From positions 1,489,260 through 1,553,259 of the forward strand of contig NZ_CP041690.1 of the NCBI RefSeq assembly GCF_008000755.1: a stretch of 64,000 nt of DNA, read 5' to 3'. Below the pieces are notes generated by a model. It worked only from the letters and a program-made list of their open reading frames with translations, was not told the DNA's origin and ran no database searches. How positions within the stretch are numbered: the first letter of the stretch is position 1; every line of letters begins with the position of its first letter. Shown piece by piece: positions 36,004 to 45,153 of this stretch. This DNA is from Youhaiella tibetensis (GTDB taxonomy: Bacteria > Pseudomonadota > Alphaproteobacteria > Rhizobiales > Devosiaceae). A program made the translations under genes and the position numbers.

Positions 36004-36859
36004 CCCAGCGGGCTCCACGTTGGGACCACAGGAGCACGGCGAGGATCACGAGGAACGGCACGGTGCTGCGGTATTGACTGAAGGCGTCGAGGCCGGAAAC
36101 GAGACCTTCGACGATGCCGATCATGAGGCCGCCCAGCAGCGCCGCGCGAAAGCTCTTGAAGGCGCCGATGAGGGCGGCCGCGAGCGCGGGCACGACGAGA
36201 AGGCTGAGCGACATGAAATCGGGCGAACGGAGGGGCGCGATGATCATCAGCGCAAAGGAGGTGACGCCTCCCATCACCGCCCACACGCCCAGCGCCAGCA
36301 GGCGAACGCGGATGCCGATGAGTTCGGCGGCCATCGGGCGTTCGGAGAGCGCGCGGAGCTGAAGGCCCGTCCGCGTCCTGGCGAGGAAGAGCTCGGCGAG
36401 AATGGTGAACACCACGGCAAGAAGCACTGTGAGCACGGCCGCATTGGTGACTTCGACGCCCGCAAGGCGGAAGGCCGAACCCGGCACGAGGTCCGGAAAC
36501 GCGTGGGGGTGCTGGCCGCCGGTCAGGCGCAGGCCCACGGCCACGATGCCGACGAGCAGCGCGGCGGTGACGGCGGCCTTGGTGGAGGCATTGGCACCTG
36601 CGAACCAGGTGGTCATCACCAGGCCGATGACCAGCGCCGTAAGCGCACCGGCCAGGATGCCGGCAATGGCGCCGGGCAGGACCGGAACGCCGTGCTCGTA
36701 GAGCGCGACCATCACGAAGGTGCCGGTGGCGCCGATGGCGGCGCCGGTGAAATTGACGACTGCGACCAACCGGTAGGTGAAGATCGCGCAAACCCCGAGG
36801 ATCGCATAGGCGCCCCCGGCGGAGAGCCCGGCCACGGCCGGGGTGAAGAACGAATTCAT
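35990..36859 (-). CDS. livH: Branched-chain amino acid type ABC importer permease (LivH family), system 2
   Basis: 289-residue permease with the LivH pattern: VAGLSAGGAYAILGVCAIFT at the N terminus, then VNFTGAAIGATGTFVMVALY. It follows the binding-protein gene after 54 bases containing a perfect hairpin. It belongs with the fused LivM-LivG and LivF to one importer. Confidence 0.9.
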   Translation of the reverse strand: MNSFFTPAVAGLSAGGAYAILGVCAIFTYRLVAVVNFTGAAIGATGTFVMVALYEHGVPVLPGAIAGILAGALTALVIGLVMTTWFAGANASTKAAVTAALLVGIVAVGLRLTGGQHPHAFPDLVPGSAFRLAGVEVTNAAVLTVLLAVVFTILAELFLARTRTGLQLRALSERPMAAELIGIRVRLLALGVWAVMGGVTSFALMIIAPLRSPDFMSLSLLVVPALAAALIGAFKSFRAALLGGLMIGIVEGLVSGLDAFSQYRSTVPFLVILAVLLWSQRGARWDEAR

Positions 36860-36878
36860 GGGCTTGATCCGGGGCGTT

Positions 36879-36902
36879 CCGGGCGGCCTCGTGGCCGCCC
36901 GG
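36879..36902 (-). terminator. Intercistronic hairpin after the binding-protein gene, system 2
   Basis: CCGGGCGGCC and GGCCGCCCGG form a perfect 10-base stem with a TCGT loop, between the binding-protein stop (36914) and the livH start (36859). There is no T-run, as in the other two such hairpins of this window. Confidence 0.7.
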
Positions 36903-36913
36903 TAGTCTGGGCC

Positions 36914-38101
36914 TTAGTTGGCGGCCGGGAGCACGAACCAGTCGGGCGTCTTGACCGTCCAGTTGCCGTCCTGAAGCTGCATGACCTTGGTCGCCTGCAT
37001 CGAGGCGTGCTTGGGCGCGTCGCCGAAGACGTAAGCCGAGCCGGCGATGTCGTACTTCATGGGCTTGCCCGCCTTGAGCGCGGCCGTCACGGCTTCACGC
37101 GTCACTGGGCCATCGATGCCGGCGATGACGTCCGAGACGACCTTGGCCGCGAGATAGCCGCCCTGCGAGAAGGCGGTCTTGGCCAGGCCCGCCTTGTCCA
37201 TGGTGGCGATCCAGTCGGCATTGGCCGGGCTCGACGCCTCGGTATAGGGCTCCCATTCAGTGCCGACATAGATCGGCTGCTTGGAGGCGGCGAGCGCCTT
37301 TGCGACGCCTTCGGTGTAGCCCGGGGCCAGGAACAGCCAGTCGATGCCCTCGACCTTCTGGGCATCGGCGGTATTGACCCACTGCACCACGCCCGGCTCG
37401 ACCTGGTTGGTCAGGACCGCGTCGCACCCGGCGTCACGCGCCTTGATGACGTAGGGAGTGAGGTCGCCCTGTGCCGGCAGCGTCAGGTCCATCAGGTGGA
37501 TCTGCTGGCCGTTCTGCTGCTCCCAGGCGCGGATGGCGCCGGTGTAGGCTTCCTGCGTGCCGCCCAGGATGAGGAAGAACGCACAGAGCTTTTCGTCCTT
37601 GAGCTCCTTGGTGGCGTAGTCGAGCATCGCCGTGGTCAGCGTGAACGGGCCGACATTGACCGGCGAGACGCTCGGCGCATTGAAGCACAGGGCGTCCACG
37701 CCCACGCCCTGCACGGCCAGCACGCCCGAGCGGTCGTAGGTGGCGGCGTTGACGGCGCAATCGAGAAGGCTCGCGGCGCCAGCCATGACGACGACGCCCT
37801 TGTTGTCGATAAGGTCACGCGCCGACTGGGCCGCAACCTGCGGGTCGCCCTTGTCGTCGGCAATGGTGTACTCGACCTTGCAGCCATTGATGCCGCCCGC
37901 CGCATTGAGCTGGTCGAAGACCGCCGCTGCAGCCTTGGGGGCGTCGGAGAAGTCGACGACACCGGTGACCGTGGACACCGCGCCGATCTGGATCGGCCCG
38001 CCATCGCAGGTGGGGCCTGCCGCGGCAGCCGAGCCGGTCATGGCGGCAAGGCCGAGGCAGGTCGAGCCGGCCAGGACCGATAGTGTCAGAAGATGCTTCA
38101 T
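36914..38101 (-). CDS. HAAT-family ABC importer substrate-binding protein (LivK-like), system 2
   Basis: 395-residue periplasmic binding protein. The signal peptide is about residues 1-27 (hydrophobic, ending SAAAAG). The type I binding fold follows, with GPIQIGAVSTVTGVVDFSDA, LNAAGGINGCKVEYTIADD and GTEWEPYTEASSPANADW. Several cysteines are spread through the protein. It is in one operon with an amidohydrolase, so the ligand may be the compound hydrolysed, or the product precursor, but this is inference. Confidence 0.88.
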   Translation of the reverse strand: MKHLLTLSVLAGSTCLGLAAMTGSAAAAGPTCDGGPIQIGAVSTVTGVVDFSDAPKAAAAVFDQLNAAGGINGCKVEYTIADDKGDPQVAAQSARDLIDNKGVVVMAGAASLLDCAVNAATYDRSGVLAVQGVGVDALCFNAPSVSPVNVGPFTLTTAMLDYATKELKDEKLCAFFLILGGTQEAYTGAIRAWEQQNGQQIHLMDLTLPAQGDLTPYVIKARDAGCDAVLTNQVEPGVVQWVNTADAQKVEGIDWLFLAPGYTEGVAKALAASKQPIYVGTEWEPYTEASSPANADWIATMDKAGLAKTAFSQGGYLAAKVVSDVIAGIDGPVTREAVTAALKAGKPMKYDIAGSAYVFGDAPKHASMQATKVMQLQDGNWTVKTPDWFVLPAAN

Positions 38102-38137
38102 GGTTTTCCCTTTCCCTTTTTCAGTGAGCGCCGCTTC

Positions 38138-39160
38138 TCAGGCGGCGGCGCTTCTGATCCCTTCCGGCGCCAGGTGCGCGAACTTGGAGAGCGTTCGCGC
38201 GATCATCTCGCGCTCGATGTTCTTGACGATGAAGACCAGCCGTGTGCGCCGGTCGTCCGACGGCCAGGCGTCGAGCCGGCGCGGCGGATGGAAAATGTGC
38301 TGGACGCCGTGGATGACTAACGGCCTTTCCGGCTCTTCGGCGATGTTGACGAGCCCCTTGACCCTGAGCAGGTCGGCGCCCTTGAGGGCGGCGAAATACT
38401 CGAGCCATTGGCGGAAATCCGCCCAGCGGACCGGCTCCTCCACCACGAAGGCGTAGGAGACGATATCGCTCGAATGGTGCGAGTGGTGGTGGTGCCCGCA
38501 ATGCGGATCCGAGCAGGCATGATCATGGGTAACCGCTTCGTCCGCGCGCTCGGCCCATTGGGTGCCGGCGGCAAGGCCGAGGACGTCCGAAAGCCGCACC
38601 GCGCCATCGACCACGAGCTGCCTGCGGGCCGTCGGGCTGAGGGAAGCCAGCGCTGCTTCGACCGGCGCGGCGGGCGCCAGGTCGGACTTGGTGATGAGCA
38701 CGAGATCGGCCACCGCGGCCTGCTTGCGGGCCTCGGGATGGTTCGCCAGCGTCTCGACGCCGTTGACGGCATCGACGGTGGTCACGACCCCGTCGATCCT
38801 GTAACGCGCCATGAGGTCCGGCTCGACCATCAGGGCGTGGAGGATCGGCGCCGGGTCGGCGAGGCCCGTGGTCTCGATGATCACCCGGGTCACCTGGGGC
38901 AAACCGGCGGCCTTGTGCCGTTGCTCGAGTTCCTTGAGGGTTTCGACCAGATCGTCACGCACGGTGCAGCAGACGCAGCCGTTATCGAGAAGCGCCAGCC
39001 GCTCCTGGGTGACTTCGACCAGCAGGTGATCGAGGCCGATCTCGCCGAATTCGTTGATGATGGCTACAGTCCCGGCCAGATCCGGCTCGCCCAGCAGGCG
39101 ATTGAGCAGCGTTGTCTTGCCGCTGCCCAGGAAACCGGTGAGGACCGTGACCGGGATCAT
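38138..39160 (-). CDS. CobW/ZNG1-type GTPase metallochaperone
   Basis: 340-residue G3E-family GTPase. Walker A is [11 protein letters not shown], the metal-binding CxCC motif is in [12 protein letters not shown], and a histidine-rich loop ([18 protein letters not shown]) lies near residue 215. The C-terminal CobW_C domain follows, with [17 protein letters not shown]. These proteins load metal, often zinc, into client enzymes using GTP. The gene overlaps the amidohydrolase gene by four bases (ATGA), so that metal-dependent enzyme is the obvious client. Confidence 0.9.
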   Translation of the reverse strand: MIPVTVLTGFLGSGKTTLLNRLLGEPDLAGTVAIINEFGEIGLDHLLVEVTQERLALLDNGCVCCTVRDDLVETLKELEQRHKAAGLPQVTRVIIETTGLADPAPILHALMVEPDLMARYRIDGVVTTVDAVNGVETLANHPEARKQAAVADLVLITKSDLAPAAPVEAALASLSPTARRQLVVDGAVRLSDVLGLAAGTQWAERADEAVTHDHACSDPHCGHHHHSHHSSDIVSYAFVVEEPVRWADFRQWLEYFAALKGADLLRVKGLVNIAEEPERPLVIHGVQHIFHPPRRLDAWPSDDRRTRLVFIVKNIEREMIARTLSKFAHLAPEGIRSAAA

Positions 39161-40803
39161 CGCGAAAACACCTCGCGGCCCTCGAAATAGGTCTTGAGGA
39201 CCTTGGTGTCGGCGATGGCATCTGCCGGAGTGTCGAAGATGTTCTGGCTGAGGACGATGATGTCCGCCGATTTCCCGACGGCCAGGGACCCGATTTCCTT
39301 GTCGAGGCCGATGGCCTTGGCCGAGTTGATGGTGAAGACCTCGACCGCCGTGGGGAGATCGAGCGCCTGCTCGGCCCAGAGCGAGACGCCGGGGAAAGCC
39401 CCCGAAGGATTTTGGCGCGTCACCAGGCCTTCAATGCCCGTCCACGGGTCGGGGTTGGCGATGACCGGCCAGTCCGAACCACCGGCGATGAGCGCGCCTG
39501 CCTTGAGCAGGTCGGCATTGGGCCAGAAGCGTTCGGCGCGCTCGGTGCCCATGGCTTCCTTGTGCCCTTCGAGGAACGTAGTGGGAAACCAGATCATGGG
39601 CGAAAGGTCAGCCGCCACGCCCAGTTCGGCGAAGCGCGGAATGTCGCTCGGGGCGATATAGCTGGCGTGAGCGATGTGGTGAATGAGCGCCGTCGGACCG
39701 TTGAAGCTGCGCACGACATCGACCGCGTCGAGCGCCTGCGTCACGGCCGCGTCGCCCGCGCAGTGAATCTTGACCGAGAGGTTCTGCGCCTCGCACTTAC
39801 CCAGCCAGCGGATCAGCTCGGGGTAGGTCACCATCGTGGCGCCACGGAAGCAGCAGCCATGAATGGGGTCCTCGACATAGGCCTCGTGAAAGGCCGCCGT
39901 CTTGGCGCCCGGAACGCCATCGAGGAAGATCTTCACATAGTCAGGACGCACGTGCTCGGAGCGATAGTCCTCGCGCAGCGCGAAAAGTTCGTCGCCCGAA
40001 ATCCCGAACATGAAGTTGGGCTCCATGGCCGGCATTGCCGCCACCGCCCAGGCGGAAAGCTCGCCGCGCTGGTCCAGTCCGTGCAGCGCCGAAAGCGTCG
40101 ATTGCATGGCGGCCGCTTCGAGGAAGGCGGTGACGCCGAAGGAATTGAGCGTCCGGATCGCCTGCGCGGCGGCGGCCCGGCCCATCCCTTCGGTGAATTG
40201 CTCGGCGGCGACGCGCTCGACGATGCCGGCGGCGGATTCGATCATCATGCCGGTGAGCTTGCCCGTCGCCGGGTCGCGTCCGAACGAACCCATCTCGGGA
40301 TCGGGTGTCGCTTCGGTGATGCCGGCCAGCCGCATCGCCTCGCTGTTCACCCAGCGATTATGGGCGGTCTCGTCGCGCAGGCAGACGGGGTGGCCGAGCG
40401 CGGCCTCATCGAGCTGCGCCAGGGCTTGGAGGGTGTTGAGGGCCGCGATGGCATCGGCGCCCCACTGCGCGCCCATGATCCACTGGCCGGCCGGTGCCTT
40501 CTGAGCGGCTGCCCGCACCAGGGCACAGATTTCCTCGACCGAGGCGTCCCCCGCGAAGCGAAGCTCGAAAAGATCGGAGGTCCCGCCCATCAGCACGTGG
40601 TTGTGGACGTCCACGATCCCCGGCATGGCCATGCGGCCTTCCAGATCGATGACGCTGGCTCCGGGAGCCGCGGCGCGCACGTCCGCGTCGCTGCCGAGCG
40701 CGGTGATGCGCCCGTTCGCGATGGCGACAGCCTCCACCCAGGGCAGGGCGCGATCCACCGTGTAGATGCGTCCGTTGGTGAGGATCAGATCGGCAGTCGT
40801 CAT
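39157..40803 (-). CDS. YtcJ-like metal-dependent amidohydrolase
   Basis: 548-residue amidohydrolase-superfamily enzyme. Metal ligands are visible as His67 and His69 (GIVDVHNHV), with further sites in [26 protein letters not shown] and [10 protein letters not shown]. The family hydrolyses amides or cyclic amides and includes YtcJ and N-substituted formamide deformylase. The ATG at 40803 has AGGAGG ahead; a GTG seven codons upstream would overlap that site. It is the first gene of the CobW-Liv operon and has the GGTTC palindrome just before its ribosome site. Confidence 0.9.
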   Translation of the reverse strand: MTTADLILTNGRIYTVDRALPWVEAVAIANGRITALGSDADVRAAAPGASVIDLEGRMAMPGIVDVHNHVLMGGTSDLFELRFAGDASVEEICALVRAAAQKAPAGQWIMGAQWGADAIAALNTLQALAQLDEAALGHPVCLRDETAHNRWVNSEAMRLAGITEATPDPEMGSFGRDPATGKLTGMMIESAAGIVERVAAEQFTEGMGRAAAAQAIRTLNSFGVTAFLEAAAMQSTLSALHGLDQRGELSAWAVAAMPAMEPNFMFGISGDELFALREDYRSEHVRPDYVKIFLDGVPGAKTAAFHEAYVEDPIHGCCFRGATMVTYPELIRWLGKCEAQNLSVKIHCAGDAAVTQALDAVDVVRSFNGPTALIHHIAHASYIAPSDIPRFAELGVAADLSPMIWFPTTFLEGHKEAMGTERAERFWPNADLLKAGALIAGGSDWPVIANPDPWTGIEGLVTRQNPSGAFPGVSLWAEQALDLPTAVEVFTINSAKAIGLDKEIGSLAVGKSADIIVLSQNIFDTPADAIADTKVLKTYFEGREVFSR

Positions 40804-40824
40804 TGGTAGTCGCCCCTCCTGCAC

Positions 40825-40841
40825 GGTTCATTATTTGAACC
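40825..40841. promoter_or_regulatory. Candidate IclR-type operator, copy B
   Basis: GGTTCATTATTTGAACC differs from copy A (23917-23933) by two bases, both in the spacer. It lies between the -35 region and the ribosome site of the amidohydrolase gene, a position suited to repression. Confidence 0.6.
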
Positions 40842-40878
40842 ATAAATCCAAATATAGATTGGGGCAGGTGGGAAGGGT

Positions 40879-40905
40879 TGTCAACATAGTTCACGTGTTA
40901 AGTAA
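40879..40905 (-). promoter_or_regulatory. Shared promoter block B: -35 box plus 19-base motif
   Basis: On the minus strand TTGACA is preceded by the 19-base motif written on plus as TAGTTCACGTGTTAAGTAA (40887-40905). The order and spacing match block A at 23973-23998. It is the likely promoter of the amidohydrolase-CobW-Liv operon. Confidence 0.5.
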
Positions 40906-40970
40906 CTGCTCGTGAACGCGGCGGCCGGAAAGGCAAGGGAGCGGGGCCGGTGCCGCCGCTCCCCTTGCGC

Positions 40971-41468
40971 TCACGAGCGCTTATGGACGTAGAGAATGGC
41001 GCCGTTGCCGGGCACGATCACGATGCCCACCACGTCATTCTCGTCGTACCGCTCGTCCACGAGCGTGGCCTTGAGCGCGACGTTGCGGCCGATCGTGCTG
41101 GTGAGGCCTTCCACGTTGCCGTCCGAGAGGAAATTGTTGGTGCGCTGGTCACCCACGAGCGAGGTGTACTGGCATACCGGGATGACCTTTACCTTGGACG
41201 GATCGTTCACCGATTTGACCTGGGCAACGCGGACATCGCGCAGCTTGCCCAGCTGCCAGCCGCACTTTTCGTACGTCTTGACCTTGGGGCCGCCGACGGG
41301 CGTGCCGTCCGGACCCTTGCCGCCTGGCGTGCCGGGGGGTGGGCCGCCCGGAATGACGGCCGCCACGGCGACCGGCGGAGGAGGTTTGGCGACCTGGGCC
41401 AGAGCCGGGCCGGAGAGAATGGCAAAGCCGAGAGCCATGCCGGTGAGTGCGAGAATGGTCGTCTTCAA
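40971..41468 (-). CDS. Secreted protein of unknown function
   Basis: 165-residue protein that I do not recognise. It has a clear signal peptide (residues 1-24, MKTTILALTGMALGFAILSG with cleavage near ALA-QVA), a proline- and glycine-rich linker (about 27-62) and a small domain with two cysteines (KCGWQLGK, IPVCQYTS). A C-terminal segment, NDVVGIVIVPGNGAILYVHK, ends the domain. The start is a TTG (41468) with AGGAG ahead. It is divergent from the SLC13 permease gene. Confidence 0.7.
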   Translation of the reverse strand: MKTTILALTGMALGFAILSGPALAQVAKPPPPVAVAAVIPGGPPPGTPGGKGPDGTPVGGPKVKTYEKCGWQLGKLRDVRVAQVKSVNDPSKVKVIPVCQYTSLVGDQRTNNFLSDGNVEGLTSTIGRNVALKATLVDERYDENDVVGIVIVPGNGAILYVHKRS

Positions 41469-41540
41469 TTCAGTCTCCTGTTGATGAGGGCGAACCAGAA
41501 CAAGGAGGTGCCCTGTGCGGAGCGTGTGATAGGCGGGCGC

Positions 41541-41572
41541 ACCTGAACCCCGGCCGGGGAGGTCGTTCAGGT
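41541..41572. other. Nested palindromes in the divergent region
   Basis: ACCTGAAC and GTTCAGGT form a perfect 8-base inverted repeat with a 16-base spacer, and the spacer side holds a 12-base self-complementary CCCCGGCCGGGG. It lies in the 290-base gap between the secreted-protein and SLC13 genes, which otherwise shows no clear gene. It could be an operator or a transcribed hairpin. Confidence 0.45.
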
Positions 41573-41758
41573 TTCGTTTAGAAATGCGCGCTCGCGGACA
41601 TCCGCCCCGAGCAGGCGAACCGAACGGCGCGTCGTTGGTTAAGGGATTGCTACCGAAGCGCAGGGCGAATACCGTCGCTCAAACGAAGCGCGGCTGCGCG
41701 CGTCGCCCGGCTGTTCGCGGCCAGTGCAAGTCCTTGACTTACTTGGAGTCTACGCTTC

Positions 41759-43528
41759 GTGACGTCCGCTCAACTGTTGTCGTTCGTAGTCATCGCCGTG
41801 ATGATGATTGCGTTCGTTTGGGGCAGGATTCGCTACGATCTCGTGGCGGCCGGTGCCCTCATCGTGTCCGTTGCGCTGGGCATCGTCCCCGTCGACAAGG
41901 CTTTTTCGGGTTTTTCCGACGACATCGTCATCATCGTCGCGAGCGCCCTCGTGGTCAGCGCCGCCGTGGCCCGCTCGGGCGTCATGGAGGTGGCGATCAG
42001 CCGCTTCGCGCCCAACCTTTCCCGGCCGCGATCCCAGCTGATCCTGCTGGTTGGCGTGGTGACGATTCTCTCCGCCTTCATCAAGAACATCGGCGCTCTG
42101 GCGATCATGATGCCGATCGCCTTCCAGATGGCGAGCCGTTCCGGCGTTTCCCCCTCGATGTTCCTCATGCCCATGTCGTTCGGGGCGCTGCTCGGCGGGC
42201 TGATGACGCAGATCGGCACGTCTCCCAACATCATCGTATCGCGCTTGCGGGTCGAGCTGACCGGCCAGAGTTTTTCGATGTTCGACTTCACGCCCGTCGG
42301 AGCGCTGCTCGCCGTCGTGGGCGTTCTCTTCCTCATCGTCTGCTACAAGCTTCTGCCCGAGCGCCGCCGCGAGAACGCCTCGATCCAGGAAGCGGTGGCG
42401 ATCAACAACTACACTACCGAAGCGCGCGTTCCCGACAATTCCCCCTCCATCGACAAGACGCTGGCGGACCTTCAGAAGCTCGGCGGCGGGCGCCTGATGG
42501 TGACGAGCCTTCTCGACGTCAACGGCCGCAAGCGCACCCCATTTCCCGATGCCGTGCTGCGTGCCGGTGACATCCTGATCATCGAGGGCGAGCCCGAGGC
42601 GCTCGACAAGGCGGTGGCCCGCGGCGGCCTGACGCTTTCCCACAGCCGTCAGGAAAGCATCCAGGACGAAGCACGGACGGAGACCGTCGAAGCGGTCGTG
42701 GGGGTCAACTCGCCATTGATCGGCAACACGGCGCGCGAGCTGCTGCTTTTCGACATGAGCGGGGTGAACCTCCTCGCCATCAGCCGCCGCCAGACCCGGT
42801 TCACCCAGCGTCTCGGAACCATCCGCTTCGAGGACGGCGACGTCATCCTGCTGCGTGGCCCCAAGGGCAAGCTGCCCGAACTACTCCAGGAATGGGGCTG
42901 CCTGCCTTTGGTCGAACGCGGCCTGCGTCTCGGCAGTTTCCGGGACGGGCTGACCCCGATCGTGATCCTGCTGACCGCCATGGCCGCGACCGCGCTGGGC
43001 ATCGTGACGGTGCCGGTGGCCTTCTTTACCGCCGCCCTCCTGATGGTCGTTAGCGGCGCGCTGCCCCTGCGAGAGGTCTATGCACGCCTCGACGCTTCCA
43101 TACTGGTGATGCTGGCAGCCCTTATTCCGGTCAGCGAGTCCTTGCAGACGACGGGAGCGACCGAGCTGATCGGCACCTGGCTTTCGGGCGTTGCCGCGGT
43201 CCTGCCACCCTATGGCGCGCTGGCCCTGATCCTCGTCGCCGCCATGGCTGTGACGCCCTTCCTCAACAACGCGGCGACCGTACTCGTCATGGCGCCCATC
43301 GCCGCAACCTTCGCGGCGGGGCTGGGCCTGCGCCCCGAGCCCTTCCTGATGGCGGTCGCCATCGGGGCAGGCTGCGATTTCCTCACCCCGATCGGGCACC
43401 AGTGCAATACGCTGGTCATGGGACCGGGCGGCTACCGCTTCGGCGACTATTGGCGCCTTGGGTTGCCGCTATCGGTCCTGGTGGTTCTGACGGCCGTCCC
43501 CGCGCTCATGCTGGTCTGGCCGCCGTGA
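41759..43528 (+). CDS. SLC13-family permease with two TrkA-C domains
   Basis: 589-residue membrane transporter of the DASS/SLC13 (CitT/ArsB-like) group. About five helices come first, then two cytoplasmic TrkA_C domains (about residues 205-290, LRAGDILIIEGEPEALDKAV, and 295-380, FEDGDVILLRGPKGKLPELL), then about six more helices with NNAATVLVMAPIAATFA. Members move anions such as dicarboxylates or sulfate with sodium or protons. The start is probably the GTG at 41759; the substrate is unknown. It stands alone, convergent with the hpa operon. Confidence 0.88.
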   Translation: MTSAQLLSFVVIAVMMIAFVWGRIRYDLVAAGALIVSVALGIVPVDKAFSGFSDDIVIIVASALVVSAAVARSGVMEVAISRFAPNLSRPRSQLILLVGVVTILSAFIKNIGALAIMMPIAFQMASRSGVSPSMFLMPMSFGALLGGLMTQIGTSPNIIVSRLRVELTGQSFSMFDFTPVGALLAVVGVLFLIVCYKLLPERRRENASIQEAVAINNYTTEARVPDNSPSIDKTLADLQKLGGGRLMVTSLLDVNGRKRTPFPDAVLRAGDILIIEGEPEALDKAVARGGLTLSHSRQESIQDEARTETVEAVVGVNSPLIGNTARELLLFDMSGVNLLAISRRQTRFTQRLGTIRFEDGDVILLRGPKGKLPELLQEWGCLPLVERGLRLGSFRDGLTPIVILLTAMAATALGIVTVPVAFFTAALLMVVSGALPLREVYARLDASILVMLAALIPVSESLQTTGATELIGTWLSGVAAVLPPYGALALILVAAMAVTPFLNNAATVLVMAPIAATFAAGLGLRPEPFLMAVAIGAGCDFLTPIGHQCNTLVMGPGGYRFGDYWRLGLPLSVLVVLTAVPALMLVWPP

Positions 43529-43538
43529 GTGCCGGCCC

Positions 43539-44339
43539 TCAGTAGCCGCTGCTTTTGGCCGGCGCCGCCGCGGGCATGCCCTTGAACTTGGCTGCCAGCG
43601 CGCTGGTCGCCTGCGAGAACAGCGTCACGTCCGTGCCGACGGCGACGAAGGTCGCGCCCAATTCGAGATAGCGCTGCGCGAGCGTCGTGTCGGCGGTCAG
43701 GATCCCGGCCGGCTTGCCGGCCTTCAGGATCCGCGCGATGCCGTCCTCGACCGCCGCCTGCACTACCGGTACGCCCGGCCGCCCGAGATAGCCCATGTCC
43801 GCGGCGAGGTCCGACGGCCCGATGAAGACACCGTCGACCCCCTCCACAGCGGCAATGGCCTCGATGTTATCCATGGCCGCGCGGCTCTCCACCTGGACGA
43901 GCAGGCATACTTCTTCGTTCGCGGTGGTGAGGTAGTCCGGGATGCGGTTGAATGCAGAGGCACGGGCCATGGCCGCGCCGACGCCGCGCACGCCCTTTGG
44001 CGGGTAGTTCATGGCGCGAACCAGTTGCTGCGCCTGGTCCGCCGTTTCCACCATCGGCACCAGGATCGTCTGGGCGCCGATATCGAGCAATTGCTTGATG
44101 ATCCAGGTTTCCCCAATGGGCGCACGCACCACCGGATGGCTCTTGCCGCCGATGGCCTGGAGTTGCGCCGCCATGGTGGGCAGGGTGTTGGGGGCGTGTT
44201 CGCCGTCCACCACCACCCAGTCGAACCCGGCGCCCGCGCAGATCTCGGCCGCATAGGCATTGGCCATGCCGAGCCAGAGCCCGATCTGGCTCTCTCCATT
44301 CTGGATGGCGGCCTTGAAGGTGTTGTGCGGAGCGGGCAT
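43539..44339 (-). CDS. hpaI: 4-hydroxy-2-oxoheptanedioate aldolase
   Basis: 266-residue class II (metal-dependent) pyruvate aldolase of the HpcH/HpaI family. It splits 4-hydroxy-2-oxoheptane-1,7-dioate into pyruvate and succinate semialdehyde, the last step of homoprotocatechuate breakdown. Family motifs are [48 protein letters not shown]-like at [14 protein letters not shown], and [15 protein letters not shown]. The ATG at 44339 gives MPAPHNTFK, the usual start. It is the last gene of the hpa operon. Confidence 0.93.
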   Translation of the reverse strand: MPAPHNTFKAAIQNGESQIGLWLGMANAYAAEICAGAGFDWVVVDGEHAPNTLPTMAAQLQAIGGKSHPVVRAPIGETWIIKQLLDIGAQTILVPMVETADQAQQLVRAMNYPPKGVRGVGAAMARASAFNRIPDYLTTANEEVCLLVQVESRAAMDNIEAIAAVEGVDGVFIGPSDLAADMGYLGRPGVPVVQAAVEDGIARILKAGKPAGILTADTTLAQRYLELGATFVAVGTDVTLFSQATSALAAKFKGMPAAAPAKSSGY

Positions 44340-44349
44340 TGGAAAATCC

Positions 44350-45153
44350 TTAGGCGAAATAGGCGCTGACGGTGCCGTAGGGTCCGAAATCGGCGACGAT
44401 GGTATCGCCATGCCGGGCCTCGACGGGACGGATGAAGGAGCCCGAGAGCACCACGTCGCCCGCCGAAATGGAAGACCCGTACTGCGCCAGGCGATTGGCC
44501 AGCCAGGCGATGCCCGCTGCCGGGTGGTTGAGCACGCCGGCGCCAAGCCCGGTCTCCTCGATCTCGCCATTGCGCAGCAGGATCGCGCCGATCCAGCGCA
44601 TGTCGGCATCGAGCGGACGCACCGGCCGGCCGCCGGTGATGATGCCGGCATTGGCGGCATTGTCGGCGATCGTGTCGAAGAAGGTGCGAACCTTCTTGGT
44701 CTCCGGGTCCGCGCGCTGGATACGCGTATCGAGGATCTCGATGGCCGGCGTGATGAAGTCGGTGGCGTTCAGCACGTCATAGATCGTGACGTCCGGCCCC
44801 TTGAGGTCCGCCTTCATGACGAAGGCGATCTCGGCCTCGACGCGCGGCTGGATGAAGCGGTCCGCCGGTATGGTGGCGCTGTCGGGGAAGAACATGTCAT
44901 CGAGCAGGATGCCCGAATCCGGCACGTTGATGTTGAGCGCATACTGCATGGCCTTGGACGTCAGGCCGATCTTCCAGCCCTTGGCCTTGCGGCCGGCCGC
45001 GATCTTGCGGCGGATGAGCGCCGACTGCACCGCGTAGGCGTCGTCCATCGTCGCCTGCGGAAAGTCGAGGCTCAGGATGCGGATCTGGGTCCGGTTACGT
45101 TCGGCCTCGAACAGACGCGCGGCGGCGTCCTCGACCTCTTGGGCGGTCATCAT
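44350..45153 (-). CDS. hpaH: 2-oxo-hept-4-ene-1,7-dioate hydratase
   Basis: 267-residue hydratase of the FAH-related 2-oxopent-4-enoate hydratase family. It adds water to 2-oxo-hept-4-ene-1,7-dioate to give the HpaI substrate. Typical segments are [51 protein letters not shown] and [17 protein letters not shown]. Two ATGs are adjacent (45151 and 45148), and either may be used. The gene overlaps the stop of the upstream FAH-family gene by four bases and lies 10 bases before hpaI. Confidence 0.93.
   Translation of the reverse strand: MMTAQEVEDAAARLFEAERNRTQIRILSLDFPQATMDDAYAVQSALIRRKIAAGRKAKGWKIGLTSKAMQYALNINVPDSGILLDDMFFPDSATIPADRFIQPRVEAEIAFVMKADLKGPDVTIYDVLNATDFITPAIEILDTRIQRADPETKKVRTFFDTIADNAANAGIITGGRPVRPLDADMRWIGAILLRNGEIEETGLGAGVLNHPAAGIAWLANRLAQYGSSISAGDVVLSGSFIRPVEARHGDTIVADFGPYGTVSAYFA

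Noticed and set aside
35948-38083. Open frame of 711 codons on the plus strand opposite livH and the binding protein
   Set aside because: It is a charged low-complexity shadow of two well-defined transporter genes.
41541-41578. EcfG-type (GGAAC-N16/17-CGTT) general stress promoter
   Set aside because: The sequence has TGAAC and CGTT separated by 15 bases, lacking the second G of GGAAC and the correct spacing.
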